This document shows, piece after piece, positions 11,859 to 14,764 of a stretch of DNA of 14,764 nt. A program made the position numbers and the translations under genes. Where the stretch lies: NCBI GenBank assembly GCA_937876695.1, contig CALFHW010000124.1, positions 1-14,764 on the forward strand, read 5' to 3'. The first letter of the stretch is position 1. Each line of letters starts with the position of its first letter. The notes under the pieces are model-generated. The model was not told the DNA's origin. It worked only from the letters and a program-made list of their open reading frames with translations, and ran no database searches. This stretch comes from an uncultured bacterium (GTDB lineage Bacteria > Patescibacteriota > Dojkabacteria > CALFHW01).

Positions 11859-14735
11859 CTAATTGCCAGTATTAACCGCAAAATTGATAATATTATCAGC
11901 TAAGAGTTTCTCGAGTTCTGCTCCGATTTGTTCAATAGTTTGCCCCTCGGTAATACCTTTTTGTAACACGTCATTAATCAGGGGTCTAAACTCGTCGAAA
12001 ACCACTCTCAAACCGTCTGCATTGAGGAATTGTAAGAATGAACTAGCAGGGGGTATTACAGACGTAAGTAGCATCGTATTATAGTCAGGATCTGTATTAA
12101 CTGCAGCCGTATGAATTAGTAGATCAGATACTCCATTATCCACTGGTAATGGTTGCCTGCCGATGATATTAAGAATTTGATTTACAGTTACAGTACCACC
12201 ACCGTCAAGGCCGATGGTGATTTCCCCAAACTTAGTAATATCCAAGCCCTTTAGAAAATTGGGTAGGGCAGATAGTACTAATGCAGCCTTAATATTTATC
12301 AGCTGTGCAGGATTGGCGCCATTAAATACTAGCCCCCAGAGGTTATCATCTTGTTCGAATAGGACGTCCCATCTCGCGTATTCGACGCTCGCTGCATTTA
12401 AAACATTTATCTGCGCTGCATCGTATTTTATAATTTCAAATGTTGTGTCAAAACTAGCTAATAATTCAGCAAAATCGGCATTGGCTTGCCTATTTGCCCT
12501 CATTAGGGTTGCATAAAAGTTGATTGATTCGCTATTGAGTCCTTCCATAGGCAAAAGCACCGCATCCAGTTCAAAAACGTAGTCCTGCCTGTCCCATAAA
12601 ACAAAGCTACCGCCGCCTGCAAAGCTGACTTCGACACCTCCGTTTTCAGATTTAAGTGACCAGTCGTTTAGCTGCACTAGCCAGTCCTCAGCATTCGAAA
12701 GGTCCTTTTTCAGATAGGGTAGTCCCACCTGTTCGAAAATTGCCTCAAAATCTATAAAACTAGTAGACCTCCCTTGGAAATTAAGGCTCGATTCTATCCC
12801 CCAGAGAGTGATGGCGTTAATTTGATCTGCCGTAGGTTCGGCTGGTAACAATATGCCGTAACTGTCTGCCAGGGCTCTAACTATAAATGATTTTTCACGT
12901 TCACCTAATATAATTGTATCTCTTACAACTTCGGCAATTTCATTAAATGCTACCGAAATCTCTTCCGTTTCAGTCCTTCTGCCATAACTTATGCCTAAAT
13001 CCACACTAAAGTTTGTAGTTCTCAACGACCCTGTTCCCAAAAACTCCATTGCACTTTCAAGGTCTGTGATCTGTTCTGTGGGGTTAGTCGTATAGCGGGC
13101 GATAAGCGCGTCAAAAGAGCTTTTAATATCGTCAGGAGGTATGAATTCTCCGCCCCTTCTACGAAATGACTTGTGCACTGCGTCAGCGAAGTCCATAAAT
13201 ACTAATGTCCCTAATTCCGGATCATTAACTGCCGAAGTAAAATCGGGTAGCACAAAATTACCGCTAATTAGAGTTGAGTGCCATTCGAGCAGTCCCGGAT
13301 ACTTAGGTAAGATGCGCTGCGCCAGTATAGTTGTATAAGCGTTTACATCCTCAACTGATCTTGCTCCCAAAACCCTAGTAGCTAAGCCATCATCTATGAC
13401 ACTGGTAATTGCTCCCGCAAGATCAGCCCCTGGTGAATAACCACCTTCGCTTTCGTTACCTGAGATACCAAAATACTCCGATATCACATACAGTCGAACA
13501 ATCTCAGCTACCATTTCCATGTGATATTGCACCTTGTCAAATTTATGTGCAGATTCGTGGATATTTGTACCGATCTTTGGAGTGGAAATGGTACTACCAG
13601 CCCATCTATAGCAACCACCTGTACCAACTCCACAGAGGTCCTCAATCCTTTCAATTGAGGCGGTAATAACTCCAGGGGCAATTGTCTCTAAATACACTGT
13701 CCCCTCGGCAGTGATTACTGCGTCTCTAGATAAATATACTACAGGATAGGAGGCATAACCAGCGACGATTTCGGCTGGATATATTTCTCGTACTAATCTA
13801 TTGCTTATTTCTGAGGCGATGATAAATCTGTCGGCATCGCTAAGACCATCTAGCTCAAAACCCAAAGAGATAAGTAGTTCATCAACCAAACTAATACTTG
13901 TTAAATCGGCATAGACGTATTCGGCCATAATCTGTGAACTTTGGCTTGTTGATCTATTTAATATGATGTCGTCGACAATCTGATCTATCCTCTCGCTTTG
14001 GGGAACATCCGCAGCTTCAAAGTACACCTCAAAGTTGCCTGCGCCCAATTCAATGCCTAATCTCCCTCTGATCTCATGCCTTTGGGCGTCGTCATACTCC
14101 TGTTCCAAGTGGATTCCGGTCGTCAGAACCTGTTTGTTTTCATCGACCCATAACTGCAGCTGCTGTATTTGCTGGACATCGATTGATTCGGTAGTTGTAA
14201 CAGGGAGGACTTGTGGGGGCGAACTAACTGCGGTTGTAGCCGATGCTAGAGCATTTACAACACCTTTAGAAAAATTGCCCAGTATTCTCGGGGATTTATC
14301 AGGTCCAACCTCTGCTTCTGCTGTTAAATTTCCAGGCTGATTGCCAGTAGATATGTCTGCTGTCAGAAGTGGTGGTGCGTCTTGGTAGAGTCTAATAATC
14401 AACTGCTCTAGAGGGTGGGCTGGCTTTTCAACTAGAGTTGAGTCAGCAAGTTTAAGTTTGTAATCGTCTACTAGAAATGCCTTCTCAGCTGCCAGCTCTC
14501 CCAGTTTGCTGTTTAGATATTTGCACGCAGCTTCCTTATACTGATATGAAACATTTTCTGCAGTAAAACTGCTGCTGAGATGTTGAATGTCCCTCAGAAA
14601 AAACCCCACCTCTTTTAGCCAGCTTATTTGACCTTCTGGACTTTGATCGAGGTCGTTATGTAGGAGGCGCATTAAGTTGAGGATAGGTGGTGCGAAGCTT
14701 TCCACCTCAATTGGATTGTCCATTTCAACTACCAT
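11859..14735 (-). CDS. Large putative zinc metallopeptidase (958 aa, HESAH motif)
   Basis: Uncharacterised protein. It has an HExxH zinc site, NIHESAHKFD (H393, E394, H397), and 52 residues later IDDGLATRV (D448-D449, G450, L451, A452). In gluzincin-type peptidases the third ligand is the Glu of an 'EGlA' motif at about this distance; here Asp stands in that place, so the third ligand is unusual or the match is imperfect. There is no signal peptide or membrane segment; the N-terminal 160 residues are helical, and residues 120-185 look like a low-complexity linker. Two cysteines (LCGVGTGGCYRW) lie just before the zinc site. The C-terminal half (about 600-958) has no motif I know. Start: ATG at 14735, with a second in-frame ATG four codons later; neither has a clear Shine-Dalgarno site. 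The gene is complete within the window. Confidence 0.75.
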   Translation of the reverse strand: MVVEMDNPIEVESFAPPILNLMRLLHNDLDQSPEGQISWLKEVGFFLRDIQHLSSSFTAENVSYQYKEAACKYLNSKLGELAAEKAFLVDDYKLKLADSTLVEKPAHPLEQLIIRLYQDAPPLLTADISTGNQPGNLTAEAEVGPDKSPRILGNFSKGVVNALASATTAVSSPPQVLPVTTTESIDVQQIQQLQLWVDENKQVLTTGIHLEQEYDDAQRHEIRGRLGIELGAGNFEVYFEAADVPQSERIDQIVDDIILNRSTSQSSQIMAEYVYADLTSISLVDELLISLGFELDGLSDADRFIIASEISNRLVREIYPAEIVAGYASYPVVYLSRDAVITAEGTVYLETIAPGVITASIERIEDLCGVGTGGCYRWAGSTISTPKIGTNIHESAHKFDKVQYHMEMVAEIVRLYVISEYFGISGNESEGGYSPGADLAGAITSVIDDGLATRVLGARSVEDVNAYTTILAQRILPKYPGLLEWHSTLISGNFVLPDFTSAVNDPELGTLVFMDFADAVHKSFRRRGGEFIPPDDIKSSFDALIARYTTNPTEQITDLESAMEFLGTGSLRTTNFSVDLGISYGRRTETEEISVAFNEIAEVVRDTIILGEREKSFIVRALADSYGILLPAEPTADQINAITLWGIESSLNFQGRSTSFIDFEAIFEQVGLPYLKKDLSNAEDWLVQLNDWSLKSENGGVEVSFAGGGSFVLWDRQDYVFELDAVLLPMEGLNSESINFYATLMRANRQANADFAELLASFDTTFEIIKYDAAQINVLNAASVEYARWDVLFEQDDNLWGLVFNGANPAQLINIKAALVLSALPNFLKGLDITKFGEITIGLDGGGTVTVNQILNIIGRQPLPVDNGVSDLLIHTAAVNTDPDYNTMLLTSVIPPASSFLQFLNADGLRVVFDEFRPLINDVLQKGITEGQTIEQIGAELEKLLADNIINFAVNTGN

Positions 14736-14764
14736 ATATGAATGCTAACAAAGCCTGGCGCCAA

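Noticed and set aside
1..14764. CRISPR array, tRNA or rRNA genes
   Set aside because: No regularly spaced short repeats, no cloverleaf with TTCRA-type T-loop and acceptor pairing, and no rRNA-like conserved blocks were seen on either strand.

Overview
The window looks like a chromosomal piece of a small-genome bacterium, most plausibly a Patescibacteria/CPR lineage. This is inference. It rests on the moderate-to-low GC, short intergenic gaps, many small uncharacterised proteins, few Shine-Dalgarno sites, and several TATAAT boxes placed only 4-5 nt before an ATG, which suggests leaderless transcripts. No rRNA, tRNA, CRISPR array or transposase is visible.

Layout. 1-2176 (+): a short methylenetetrahydrofolate-reductase-like protein and an orphan GHKL/histidine-kinase-type ATPase. 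2173-3609 (-): tryptophanyl-tRNA synthetase (trpS), whose stop codon overlaps the convergent kinase stop, preceded by a coiled-coil protein. 3610-6386 (+): a possible inserted accessory block. It holds a structured leader, a 534-aa protein of unknown function (faint ATP-grasp resemblance), and a DUF6922-like/AbiEii-like toxin-antitoxin pair. 6431-6963 (-): two more paralogues of the coiled-coil protein, so the accessory block is bracketed by members of one family. 7041-8782 (-): rlmN and lexA, with a good lexA promoter and phased TTCGG repeats that may be the LexA operator. 8850-9591 (-): a VapBC-type PIN/ribbon-helix-helix pair with a 21-bp palindrome upstream.

9640-11610 (-) is the most unusual part. 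Two tandem modules share one architecture: a near-consensus promoter, a short leader ORF of 35-36 codons, a long conserved RNA helix (P1, 18 bp, enclosing P2), a Shine-Dalgarno site, an ORF starting with a membrane segment, and a second conserved structured element around or after the stop codon. The non-coding parts are conserved between the modules, while the ORFs differ completely in size (279-aa secreted protein versus 36-aa hydrophobic peptide). G-U pairs in the helices indicate RNA made from the minus strand. I do not recognise either RNA element, and I regard this as the best candidate for an undescribed system.

11859-14735 (-): a 958-aa protein with a HESAH motif followed 52 residues later by DDGLA, a candidate metallopeptidase of no family I can name.
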